From Oikopleura dioica (lineage: Eukaryota > Chordata > Appendicularia > Copelata > Oikopleuridae): a stretch of 64,000 nt of DNA. Below the pieces are notes generated by a model. The model saw nothing but the letters and a program-made list of their open reading frames with translations. It made no database searches and was not told the origin of the DNA. Of this stretch, positions 1 through 10,824 are shown one piece after another. Every line of letters begins with the position of its first letter. The stretch's first letter is position 1. A program made the translations under genes and the position numbers. The DNA is taken from the NCBI GenBank assembly GCA_907165135.1, contig OU015566.1, positions 8,044,157 through 8,108,156 on the forward strand. The letters are read 5' to 3'.

Positions 1-53
1 TTCAATAATCAGCAATAAACATGTCATATTTACTTGATTTTTTAAATTTCAGA

Positions 54-1304
54 ATGGCGGCTGCATCGGGAAGAGGTCAGCAAGTTCGCTGTCAATATCA
101 CCCAGACGCTCATTTGGCGGAAGATTACCGCGCTGGTGATATGATTTGCACCGAATGCGGACTTGTTGTTGGTGATAGAGTCATCGACGTTGGAAGGTGA
201 ATTATGAACTTCACCGTAAAGCTCTAACAGTTTATTCTACAAGCGAGTGGAGAACATTCAGTAACGACAGTGGGTCAAAAGATCGCTCCCGAGTCGGTGA
301 CGTCGAGAACCGATTCCTTTCCAACTCCGGTTCCGATTTGAGTACGATGATCGCTGCTCCGACGAACGGAGCAGAGAGCGAATTCTCCAAGCTGAGTCAC
401 CATCGAAGACACATGAACGCAGCTGATCGCGCTCTCAGTGCCGCTTACCGAGAAATCGGGTAAAGAACCGGCAAAGAAAAATGATGTGAAAAGCCATTTA
501 GAGCGATGGCGGATCGGATGAACTTTCCTGGATCGCTGGTGGACCGGGCGAAGGTCAATTTCAAGGAGGCTTATGAATCGCGTCAGTTGAAGGGAAGATC
601 CAATGATGCTATCGCTGCGGCTTGTCTATACATTGCCTGTCGACAAGAAGGAGTTCCACGAACATTCAAGGTACGAAATTAAAGTGAAGGAGTAACCTAA
701 AACATTTTTTTCAAGGAGATCTGCGCTGTTTGTACGGTTCCGAAGAAAGAAATCGGCCGCTGCTTCAAGCTGATCATCAAGACTCTCGAAAAGAGCGTCA
801 ACGTCATTACATCAGAAGACTTCATGAAGCGTTTTTGCAACTCGCTCCGGCTCAACAGAGTATGTCTTATTTTGCGGACATATTTCGTATGAGAGCGTGT
901 TACTATCTCGCTTATTTAGCAAGTCGAGGCTGCTTCCATTCATATCGCAAAGAAATCCGTCGAATTGGATTTGGTTGGAGGGCGATCTCCGCTCTCCCTC
1001 GCCGCTGCGGCGATTTACATGGCCTCACAGGTGAGAAGATGCATATGCAGCAGCTTTGAGAGCAATATTTAGGCGTCTGAAACAAGAAAAACTGCCAAGG
1101 AAATCGGTGACATTACCGGTGTTGCTGAAGTCACCATCCGTCAAAGTTACAAACAAATGCACCCAGTAAGTTCCTCTGATAACTTACCTCTCAATCTTAA
1201 AGATAAAATGAAAGAAACGACTAACATTCCTTTAGCGCGCAAAAGATCTGTTCCCTGAAAACTTCAAATTCGCGATTCCAATTTCGCAGCTCCCAATGTG
1301 CTGA
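54..1304 (+). CDS. GTF2B: General transcription factor IIB (TFIIB)
   Basis: TFIIB bridges TBP-bound promoter DNA and RNA polymerase II during initiation in the nucleus. Seven exons join in frame: 54-196, 244-459, 502-670, 716-859, 920-1030, 1073-1165 and 1236-1304, giving 314 residues against 316 in human. Visible landmarks are the N-terminal zinc ribbon (C-x2-H early on, then the CTECG knuckle), the linker [10 protein letters not shown], and two cyclin folds with signatures [21 protein letters not shown] and [10 protein letters not shown]. The C-terminus [10 protein letters not shown] also fits the family. Just upstream is a pyrimidine-rich acceptor ending in TTTCAG at 52, compatible with spliced-leader addition or a 5' UTR intron. 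AATAAA at 1460 follows, then the RIOK3 acceptor. Introns are 40-70 nt, all GT-AG. The identification is secure; exon borders are by eye. Confidence 0.95.
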
Positions 1305-1459
1305 ACGATCGAAAATCAACAGATACTCTCTAATGAAATCTCCCTTGTCTCCGAAGATTCCCTTTATCTTTCTATATGTCTTCTGCCACATAAAAACAAC
1401 TGAAAAACATCGACTTGCAATTTCATTTAATCGTAACCTGCTTTATTTAACAACAGCTC

Positions 1460-1514
1460 AATAAAGTCTCCTAAGCGATGAAAAAGCACTTTCAAACAAA
1501 TTCCTTATTTTCAG
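1460..1514 (+). promoter_or_regulatory. Operon-style intergenic junction GTF2B/RIOK3
   Basis: AATAAA at 1460-1465 is followed 49 nt later by an acceptor ending TTTTCAG at 1514, and the RIOK3 ATG is at 1528. Similar pairs are AATAAA 6010-6015 with acceptor 6068 before EXOSC7, and AATAAA 7341-7346 with acceptor 7389 before the NHL-like gene. Such short polyA-to-acceptor gaps are what trans-spliced tunicate operons show; the spliced-leader use here is inferred. Confidence 0.5.
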
Positions 1515-1527
1515 AAAAGCTAAAAGC

Positions 1528-4500
1528 ATGAGTTCGCCCTGGAAGACGCCAGAGCGACCTCAAGCTCAGAGCTTTCGGGAATTGATGCAGGAGCAAAAGG
1601 AGGACGAAGTGAATAATGCTGAGGATAGAGATATTGCCATGGCGATTAAACTTTCGATGGAGGACAGTTTATCAGTAGAACAAAGGTAAGTACGGGCTCT
1701 TAGTCGCGAAATCGCGAATTTTGGACGTACTTGCCTTCGAGGGTTAACGGAATTAACCCATATTGTAGCACACAGGAAGCATTTGCGGATCAAGAATCAG
1801 AATCAACAGATTGCACATCAGACGAGTTACTAGCACGAATGCTGCAGCAGAAATTCGACGAAGAATACGTTTCAAACCAAGCCTATCCAGGTCGCACAAT
1901 AAATCACCCACCACCAGTGGCGATCCCGTCGGACGAAGATGACTACGCTGACGAGCAAGATGAGCAAGGAGTGTACGACAAAGCCTTTCAAATTGGACGA
2001 AAAGGGTACGCCTGCGTAAATGGACACACAATTACAAAACACGATCTGGAGATGAGTGGACACAGGAACATGCAAAAACTCACTGATAATATGCCACTAA
2101 GCTCGACTTGTGGCGATGCGCATACGTCACAAGTTCCATTGAGCAACAAGATTTATAACGATTTGAGGAGATCTGCGTTCAAAGGTAATTTATGACCATT
2201 TTCCTTAGTTTCCTTCAACTGAAAAGTCATCAGTCTAGTGTATGTTTTATTTCAGTCAGGTTTCAATTCAGCTTAATAATATTTGCCTGGGCGAACGATC
2301 TGTTACAGGTCGGGTTAGGACAAGAGGCCTCCGATATTTCCTGGTTGATTGGAAAGTTAAACGGGTTATTTAGCGTGAACAGTTGTTTCAAGCATTTTTG
2401 GCAAAACTGATGGCCACAGGTCGTAATAACGGAATGAAATCGTTCAATCTGGTCGTACGGAAGCACGCATTTTTTGCAAATATTTCCTTCCGCTGTTCCA
2501 GCTCCAGACAAAACAGAATGGTTGATTGACAAGTTCGTAAATTTGCGCTCGAAGTTGTCCAACTCCTTTTTCAAATCAGCAAGTTCTTCATTGTTTTCGT
2601 CGATTGATTTTTGGAGATTTTCTTTTTGGCGTTTTAGGGTTGAGATTTTTGTTACAAGTTTTACGACGTTTTCATCTATTTCGGACTGTTGGGACGTTAA
2701 ACTCGTGTTTTTGTCGGTCAGCTCTTGAATTTTGCTTCTCAAGACACCTGAAAAATTGTTTTCCAATTTTCTCGGCTTAGAGGAGTATCTACTGGAGGGT
2801 CCAGTAGGCGTAGCCCCCCGGCTTAGGCTCAGAAGCCCCACCGATAACCCCCTACTACCTAATAAATCACTTACCTGTGGTTCTTGAGAAATCCGAATGA
2901 AACGTTTCAAACTGCCGTTCCAAGTTCTCCTTTGCCGATTTTATAATATTGCTCACGTCCGACATGTAATTTCGTTAAAATCGAGCTTTTAATCACTTCT
3001 CGTGCAAGACTTTTTTCTGCTTGAAATTCGAGTTATGTAAATATTGAATATTGGTCCTGGCATGATCGCCGCAGAGGACCTTTGTTATGTTGTCGTAAAA
3101 ATGGAGATTCAGGTGAAACACTTTTATTCGGACTGATAAAGCATGAAAGAATTGGGAACTCATTTATTGAGGTGTTTTAGCTTTTCTTTTGCTTCTTCAA
3201 TTTCTGAATTAAAATGGTTAGAAAATGAATGTGCCAGCTTCCTACGTACGTTGGATTTTTTGACGATTGTCCTCAATAGCGCAATTAAGATGATTTTTTC
3301 TGCTTTCTAAGCGAAGTATTTTACGATTCAACTCTTTAATCTCTCTCTCGACTCTTTCCCTTTCTTCAAAAAGCTTCGGTTCCTCTGCTCTTCTGGCATT
3401 TAAATCATCATCAAGAACTTGCTCATAACTTTGCGTGTTGCATAAAATATCGACGATTTCCATCGCGTCTTTCTTGTTTTCAGACATATTTCAAAAGTAA
3501 GTCGCTCCTCTCTGATAATACCCGGAAAAGGGAAAATGCTCTCCTTTCGTGAGTGCATGCAAAAATCAAATATTGGACGAGAATTCTTGAATCACTCATT
3601 TTATTTTTCTTCTAATAAAAGCTCTAAAGCAGATGTTTTTTCTGTCCATTATTATCCGACGAGCTGGATGACCGTGGCGAGTCAATCGATGCTCCAAGTT
3701 TTCCAGTAAAGGAGAGCGTTTTGAGCTTTCGTTCTAACTCGGCCATTTCGTTCTCCGCTTCTACGATCTTCATGCTTTTCTCGGCCTTTGACGCCTCGAT
3801 CGAATCTCGTCGTTCTGTCAGCTTGTTGATCTCTTTTTGGAGCTGAGTTTTATTTATTATCGTAAATTGTCAAAATCAAGTTTACCTGGCGAAGTTTTTT
3901 GTCAATCGTCTTGGTTTCATTGTCAAAATCAGCCTGTTCATTTTTCAGTTTTCGAATCCGCTCGTTCAGTTCCGTTTTGTTCTTCTTGTAGCATCCCAAA
4001 AAGTAATTCAAGTTCTTTTCAAAGTCTCTTCTGCATCTTTCCTTGATCTCTTCGAGAACGCTATCATCATCTTCCATATTCTCTTTCAAAGAAAAAGAAC
4101 TGCTTTAATTTTCGCAAGAAAATCTTTTATTTTCCAAATAGGGTCGTCGTATTTGCCCTTTCGTTGCTTTTTCAGCAAATAGAGATTCAGATTTTCAATT
4201 CTGAATTCGTCTTTCTCCGCTAAACTTATCGAACAATGGAGCTTGATCAGATCATAAAATGACGCTCAATGAGCCAGTATGAGAATTATTCGTGGATTTA
4301 TCAAACTTCGCGTATTTTTATATGTGCCAGTTTCTCTCATGAAAAAAGGCTAATGCTCCTAAGGTTTGAACTTCGGAGAATCTTATTCTCTAACTTCTAT
4401 TCTTGAACTAAATAAACTAATGCCTCCTAAGGAAGGCGTACAACGGGTGTAATACAAATTGTTAGATAAAAACATTCAGATCAAAAACGAACCCGTCGCC

Positions 4501-5959
4501 AAAGCGAAAAATCCCAAAAAGCGACGGCCGAGCGAGCGATGGACGAGAGCACCAGAGTCACACTTCAAAAAGCCATCAACAACGGCATGGTTGAATCATT
4601 TGGCGGCATCGTTGCCACTGGAAAGGAAGCAGTTGTCATTCATGCGACAGGAGGTCAAACGACGGAGGAGCTTCAAGAGCCGATTCCGGGAGAATTGGCC
4701 GTCAAGGTTTTCAAAACGACGCTGAATGAATTTAAGAACAGACAGGATTATATTGCCAACGATTATAGGAACGAGCTCGAAAACGCATCTTTCTCCCTAT
4801 TCTCAAATGAGAAATAATAATTATTTTTTTCTGCCAAGAAGATAATTTTCGAACGCGCTAAAAAGGTTCAAAGATCGCTTCAAAAAGATGAACCCTCGCA
4901 AGATTATTCGAATGTGGTGCGAAAAAGAGCTGTTTAATTTAAAACTGTTGCTGAAGCATGGAATTCCCTGCCCAGAACCGGTCACTATCAAGAAGCATAT
5001 TCTATTTATGAGATTTATTGGCGATAATGGTATTCCTGCCCCGCGGCTAAAAGATGCTCAGGGATGCGGCCAAAAATACTAGTGGAGGTTAAGTCCATCG
5101 TATCTTGGAATAAGCCAGAGAATGCAAGATAATCATTGAAGTTTCTTAGTAATAATCGATGAAATTACCATTGATCAATTTTTGCATAAGGGCTAAAAGC
5201 AACCGTTCAAAATGAAAGCCGTTTCGAAAGATAACAAAAGAGAAGCAAAAACTAGAAGTGTTCGACCAAGTGCTCGAAATCCTCGGAAAAATGTGGTCGA
5301 AGGCGAAAATCGTTCATGGTGATTTCTCCGAGTTCAACTTATTATATCATCAAAAACGAGTTTGGGTGATTGACGTTTCTCAAGCTGTGCCTCGGGAGCA
5401 TCCAATGGCTCTTTCGCTTCTTCTGAGGGATTGTGAGGCTGTTCATAGATTTTTCGCTGACACTTGGAAGCTTGAAGCGATTCCTGTGAAACAAGCGATT
5501 TTCAACAGGTAAGCGTCATTGATTTTATGCTTCCAGATTCTTAATTTACAACCCGTAGAGTGACGGGTTACGGGTTTGGCAAGGTATCAGAGGACGAGCC
5601 ACACGTACCAACAGATGTGACGGCTTTCAACGAAGAATTCGAAGCGCTAGAGCTAGAAATGCAACGCAGAATCGACACTCAGAAGAATCAGTTTTCGATT
5701 GATTTCGCACTCGGCAGAGAGGATGATTTCGACGAGAGAGATGTGGCACTTCATGAGAGGGAGAGTTACAACGATTTTTTGACGCATTTGTCCAACATGA
5801 ATGTCAAAAGGTACTTTTTTCTGAAGGCCTGGAGATCAGCTCGATTTTAGCATGGAACATGAAAGAATACCAGAAAGTGACGAGTCGAGCTCTGAAGGCT
5901 CAGAAGACGAGACGGAAGTCAAAACCGTTTATGAAGCGCCTTCTACTAGTACTACATGA
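1528..5959 (+). CDS. RIOK3: Atypical serine kinase RIO3
   Basis: RIOK3 is an atypical kinase of the RIO family, linked to cytoplasmic pre-40S maturation. Exons 1528-1685, 1769-2184, 4480-4768, 4866-5062, 5241-5508, 5559-5810 and 5851-5959 give 562 residues (human 519). The first part is acidic and family-specific. The kinase part shows GGIVATGKEAVVIHA (nucleotide loop), EFKNRQDYI, NPRKIIRMW, then catalytic VHGDFSEFN and metal-binding VWVIDVSQAV. Two introns, 4769-4865 and 5063-5240, keep the frame only with GA-AG borders. The 2,295-nt second intron contains three antisense genes at 2263-4077. The exon joined at 5241 is the least certain, because a few residues between RLKDA and KLEVFDQ depend on the unusual donor. 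The 3' end has AATAAA at 6010. Confidence 0.92.
2263..2965 (-). CDS. Coiled-coil RING-finger protein nested in RIOK3 intron
   Basis: Two exons on the minus strand, 2965-2875 and 2747-2263, are joined by a GT-AG intron and encode 191 residues. The middle is a long charged heptad-type coiled coil (about residues 30-110). The C-terminal 70 residues hold a RING finger: CKKC, then TTCGHQFCQKC, then CPNPTC, the C3HC4 order, with an unusually long insert before the last pair. RING proteins usually act as E3 ubiquitin ligases; the substrate is unknown. The start at 2965 (MSDVSNIIKS) is upstream of the intron; starting inside the intron would give a non-conserved Gly/Ser-rich leader. It lies antisense inside RIOK3 intron 2 and is last of three similar small genes. 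No ortholog is recognised. Confidence 0.75.
3160..3487 (-). CDS. Small coiled-coil protein nested in RIOK3 intron
   Basis: Exons 3487-3250 and 3203-3160 on the minus strand join in frame across a GT-AG intron of 46 nt to encode 93 residues. Nearly the whole protein after residue 30 is charged and heptad-like (EERERVEREIKELNRKILRLES), so a coiled-coil rod is expected. It has no RING, no signal peptide and no membrane span. Size and style match the neighbouring nested genes, suggesting a local duplicate that lost or never had the RING. Function unknown. Confidence 0.6.
3624..4077 (-). CDS. Coiled-coil protein nested in RIOK3 intron
   Basis: Exons 4077-3886 and 3842-3624 on the minus strand join at a GT-AG intron of 43 nt to encode 136 residues. 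It starts with an acidic stretch (MEDDDSVLEEIKERCRRDF), continues as a coiled coil (KNKTELNERIRKLKNEQADF and KAEKSMKIVEAENEMAELER) and ends in a Ser-rich tail. The ATG at 4077 is preferred; no in-frame ATG lies upstream. It is the first of three antisense genes in the same intron, with gaps of 136 and 194 nt between them, compatible with one transcription unit but not proven. No known family. Confidence 0.6.
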
Positions 5960-6069
5960 CTGTATTTCTCTTTTGACTTTTTTCTGACCTCACTTCACTT
6001 TAATTTTTTAATAAATATATTACTGAAATATACCGAAATCGGAAGCAAATTCAAACTCTCAAATTTAGA

Positions 6070-7325
6070 ATGGCGCTTAGTTTGTACGGCTTGATTTCAT
6101 CCGCCGAGCGCGATTTCATCATCAACGGGGTAAATGATGATATGAGGACTGATGGCAGGACTTGCAACGACTTTCGAGTGATTGAAGTAATGAATTAAAC
6201 TAAAATTCATGTTCTTGTAAACGCTGTTTAGATGGAAACAGGCTGTATTGAAACAACAAACGGCTCCGCTCGCGTGAGAATCGGCTCAACAGAACTCCTG
6301 GTTGGAGTAAAAGCAGAACTTGAAAAAGCAACACTCGCTGATGGCGACGCTGGACGACTTGAATTTAGCGTCGATTGCAGTCCAAATGCTACGCCGATGT
6401 TTGAGGGAAGACGCGGTGGACAAGATATTGAGGCGGAAATTGCGACTTTATTCAACAGATTTTATCAAGCAGAAGAATTTATGGACAGAAAAAAATTAAC
6501 TGTCGTGCCGAATGCGTGGTGCTGGGTGCTTTATGTCGATATTTTGAGTAAGTTTTGATAAAGCATTCATAGACTCTCGAATGTAGGGTTTTTCTCTTGT
6601 AAACCTTTTATAGACTCATAAATTCTGACACTGGATTTTTACACCGATCGCACGGTCATTTTTTAATCAGCATTGGTACATCAATAACAGAGTAAACTTT
6701 AATTGTGATCATTTTACAAAAATAATTCAAATTTCAAATGAAGTTCCTGCTACGAATGATATTTATGTCCCCCTCGTTTGTTGATCCTTATCTTTGACAA
6801 ACATATTTCCTAAATCGAACCACAGAAGCCCTATTTACCTCATTTTTCAGTCTTGGAAGTTGGCGGCAATCTGGTGGACGCATCAAGCATCGCTGTCAAA
6901 GCTGCCCTACTAGACACACGGTTGCCGCTTTTGAACATTGAAAAAGGCGACGAGGACGAGTTCGACATTCAAGTCAGCGACGATCCTTTGGACGGAGAGG
7001 AGCTTGATGTTCACCCGCCACTGACTGTAACTGTTGCGAAGCTAGGACATAGATATATTGTTGACCCGACGGATGAAGAAGAAGCTGTCACTCTTGCGAG
7101 CTTGATTGTTTCAGTAAATGTAAGACAAACGCAATATTCAAAAGTTTAGCAGATTTTCAGGAAAACGGAGAGGCTAGAGGGATGAAGCAATCAGGAAAAG
7201 GAAGCCTTGATCCTTCCTCAATCATCGAAATGATCTCTATCGCGAAAAAAGCTGCAAAAACCCTTCACAGATCAGTCAACCGAGCCGTGGCCGCTACAGA
7301 AGACGAAGATATTCGGCGGCTGTGA
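6070..7325 (+). CDS. EXOSC7: RNA exosome subunit Rrp42 (EXOSC7)
   Basis: This is a non-catalytic RNase PH-fold subunit of the nine-membered exosome ring that feeds RNA to the 3'-5' exonucleases in nucleus and cytoplasm. Exons 6070-6186, 6232-6547, 6851-7119 and 7161-7325 give 288 residues, close to the human 291. Conserved stretches are NGSARVRIGSTELLVGVKAE, LEFSVDCSPNATP, VGGNLVDASSIAVKAALLDT and GKGSLDPSSIIEM. Intron 2 is 303 nt, long for this gene set, and holds nothing I recognise. The acceptor TTTAG sits 2 nt before the ATG and 53 nt after the AATAAA of RIOK3, which suggests trans-splicing within an operon. Identification is secure. Confidence 0.94.
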
Positions 7326-7399
7326 AAATCCGTCTCTGAAAATAAAGGATACTGTACTGCCGAATCTCTCTTCAATACTTGATTTTTAGACGATGTCGT

Positions 7400-9462
7400 A
7401 TGGTGTTCGCTGTTACTGACCTAACAAGGGTCATATTTTTCTGGATCAAATGGGTGAAAATCATCTTTGAATACATTCGACCACGTGCTGCTCCGCAAGA
7501 ACTGATAGTTAATAAATGCTTGGCGAAATTAAAGTGTGAATCGCTCGTTACTCCAAGGTAAACGATCAGCTAAAACGATAGATACTTATATTAACTTTTA
7601 GGCCTTTTGACCCAGTTGGACTTTCCGTATCTCCCGATGGAACTATCGCGGTCGTTTCCGGCCCACATCATTCGGTCAAGATCTACTACGCAGATGGCCA
7701 GCATTTGAAAACTTATGATGATCTTTGGTACCCAAGATCTGTCGCATTTGGGCCAGATTCTTTACTTGTAAGTTTCGATTTCCCATTTTCGAGCCTCATT
7801 TTATCAAAGGTCGTCTCCGATACGGGCAACCACTGTATAAAGTACTACGCAAGAAACCGAGAAGTCAAAACGATCAATCTCAATGTAGAATTTCCAATTG
7901 GAACTTGCCTCACGAGCGATTCCCGTCTCATCATTATCGACTGGAAGGGTGCAAAAATGCTTCGAAATGGAAAAATTTCCGCTCCTGTTTCTGGCTCCCG
8001 TGTTGCGAAGATTTACAAAGGTGATTTTGTATTTTTATTCTGTTTTAACTGGGGTTTCAGTGAACTGGGACAGTGGCGAAGCGACTCGCAAGGGCAAAAT
8101 CTTGCGAGGGATTCAGATGCCGTGGAATTTGGCGTACAACAAGTTAACGGACAAGATCTACGTCATTGGAACGGTTCTATCGCTTCCAAAGGGTTTTCTT
8201 CCTCAATTTCTTGGATCAAAACAACTTCGTAGTTTTCCGAGGCGTCTTGAAAGCTTCGGAATGTGAGCAAAGCGACGAAGAGTAGAAAGAACACCTAATG
8301 AAATATTAAATTAGATAAATTCTCCGTTGATTTCAAATAAAAGTCTCACCCAAGCTACGATCGGATTACGATGCTCCCAGAGAGTTTCGCGAGCGTCCTT
8401 TCTCTGTTTACTTTATTGGGTTATCTTGATTTGAGTCAGCCTGGGCTCCGAAACCTGTGTAGAAACCTGAGTCAGGCATTATGAATGCCAGACTAGTTCA
8501 GGCCCAAGTCAGTTTTTAAACAAAACCCCGTTTTTTTCATTAAAGATCTTTAAGACCCTGACTCAGGTTTTCTACACAGGACAAATCAAGGAGTCAGCCT
8601 CCTAGATTGTTTCATTTTCAAGCTGAACCCTTTCCAGAAAATGATGCAGTAAATTAGCGTACACATATTTTCAGTTTAACACATCAATTCAACTAAAAAA
8701 TACTGTCGCAAAACAAGTTATTTTTTCATAAGCGATCTAGAACCGATTGAAAAGACGATGGTGACAGAAGCATCAAGATTTTCGACCCAGAATCCGCCCG
8801 GATGATCCATCAAATTGGCCCAAGAGTTGGCATGAACCGCAAGCTTGGTTACATGTTCGTTTTCGAGCTCTTGAATTGTGGCTTTAGCGTTTTTGTTTAG
8901 GTATGGAATTACCGTGGATGATGATGGAGACGTGATAGTTTCTGAATCTGAATTCGGTCAAATTTTACTGTTCAAATGCCACGGCGGATTGAGTTTTACA
9001 GGTCCATTCGTCATTGCCGATGAAGGTTAGTAGGCTCCTGTAAGTTCCTATTTGAACCTTTTCCGAAAGGACTTTCGCGACCAATGGGCATCGGAATCAC
9101 CCCCGAAGGCTACTTAGCCGTGGCCGACCGCTACAACCACTGTATCCGCTTGTACAAATACAAAAGAGACTCGTCGGACTGCATGGATTGCCTGGAGAGC
9201 GGAGGCGTCTGCCCAAAATGCCGAGATCATCAGTACATGAACAAGGGATGGAAAGGAAGGCGTCAAGCGACGACCAGACTGAACATCCGAGAGGAGAGGG
9301 CCAGACTCGTTCGCAAAAGAGAACAAGATAGAAAACGAAGCGTCAAGACTGGAGGAGCCGAACTCACTGTCAAAGGAATGGTTCGAAATAGTACCGAAAT
9401 AGTTTTTTTCATTTTAACTTTTCCAGATAAAAATATTTATTATTAAAAATTCGATAGAATAA
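7400..9462 (+). CDS. NHL-like beta-propeller protein
   Basis: Repeated blade-like segments point to an NHL or six-bladed beta-propeller: PFDPVGLSVSPDGTIAVV, LVVSDTGNHCIKYY, FLDQNNFVVFRG, DGDRSIKIFDPES, ITVDDDGDVIVSE and IGITPEGYLAVADRYNHCIRLYKY. The C-terminus is Cys-poor and strongly basic with a CxxC pair (CMDCLESGGVCPKC). Supported exons are to 7557, 7602-7767, 7810-8020, 8061-about 8170, about 8200-8262, 8752-8842, 8901-9025 and 9070 onward. The start is ambiguous (ATG at 7393 or 7400) and the stop is 9446 or, with a last TTCCAG acceptor, 9462. The frame changes near 8165-8200 with no convincing GT-AG intron. The 8843-8900 intron fits only as GC-AG. The exact ortholog is not recognised; it is probably the last gene of the operon. 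Confidence 0.7.
8454..8580. repeat. Long inverted repeat in NHL-like gene intron
   Basis: The arm at 8454-8476 (starting CCTGTGTAGAAACC) is repeated in reverse complement at 8557-8580 with one extra base, separated by 80 nt. The motif GAGTCAGCCT also appears just outside both arms. It lies in the 489-nt intron 8263-8751 and could be a small foldback element or a hairpin. No target duplication was identified. Confidence 0.75.
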
Positions 9463-10824
9463 TCTGATCTCGAACCCTAAAAGCCTTCGAATAAGGACCG
9501 AAAACCTTGCATTTTGTACAATTCTGGGAGTACGCTTTGTATACCCACCAACTAGGGCTCTTTTTATCACATTTTTACCTCGATTGCCAACAACTATTGT
9601 CAACTTTTCACCCTCTTTCGAGCATTTTAACAACTATTTTCTGTAAACAACTCCTTCTCAAGTTCTGATAACAATTTCTGTACCTTCCCCGAGCTTCTAC
9701 TAATCATTTCTTACTGTCTGTATTAAAAATATCCGTTTTACCTACTATCCAATTTATATATTTCTGATCAAACCTGCACACTATTACAATAAAAAAATAA
9801 TTACAAGTACTGAATTCTTTTAAAAATGCAGTTCTATAGCTGCTTTTTAATTGGCCTTCTTACAGTAATTGCAGGAAAAGGAGGAAAATCGCCCTAAAAC
9901 CTAAAATCCGTATCGATTTATCGCAAAAATCCCCCGCAAATTCTCTTTCTTCCCAAATTATCCGTCAAGAAACAAGTTACAAACTCAAACAAAGGCATGA
10001 GCAATAATGAAAGATCAGCTGCTCGTTAATAAAATATCCCAGCATTGAAAAAACTCGTGAAATAATTGGCGACGCGCCCCTTAGCCGACCTTGACCGAGA
10101 CCGTCAACTGGCCGCGGCGGGCGCTGATTGGTCGAAACGATCGAACTTGAGGTCGCGCGGGGCCGAGCGCGTTTTTTGTCTCAATTTTTCCCTTTATCCC
10201 ATTTTCTTAAAAACTAAAGAAATAGCTAAAATAAAGATTTTTTTGCGAAACTTGAGCAGAGATGTTTAAAAGTTTGTAACGAAAAAAGAAAGAAAAAAAT
10301 ATGCGGAAGAATTCTTCTAGAATAAGCTGTTTATGAGTTGCTAAAGCAGTTATTACAGTCATACTTGCAAGGTTCAGTCTATCAGGTAAAGCATTTATGA
10401 TTTTTTTATTGATCCGCACTTTTTAATTTTTAAGTGATTTGTTTATAAAAAAAGTTGATCAAGATAAATATAATTTTATTAAAATTCCTAAAGGGAGTAA
10501 CGTAAAAACTTTAAATCAATTCTGCTTATTTATTTCGTTCATTATCATTCACGTTTCACCGTAGAAATATGAGAGATAATTGCAGATTTCCACTAATTTA
10601 TTCACGACAATTAAGATTACTGGTATTTATATAAGCGTTCTGGACAAATCATCCTCCGGAAAAAATATTACGCGAGAAAATTTTGTTCATAAAAGCGGTG
10701 AAATCATAAACCGTGGATTTCACACCCACTCAACGCTTATAAAATTTATTTCGGAAGATTGACAAGCTGTTCTAGAATAGAGAGAGTTGTTATGTAAAGT
10801 TTTAGGCTGTCTGGTAGTTTTTTC
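9463..10824. other. Intergenic region before HERC1
   Basis: No convincing gene. The region is mostly AT-rich, with a GC-rich patch at 10067-10170 that contains CTGATTGG (an inverted CCAAT motif) and many CpGs. This patch is the best candidate for a HERC1 promoter or enhancer, about 700 nt upstream of its ATG. Confidence 0.4.
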
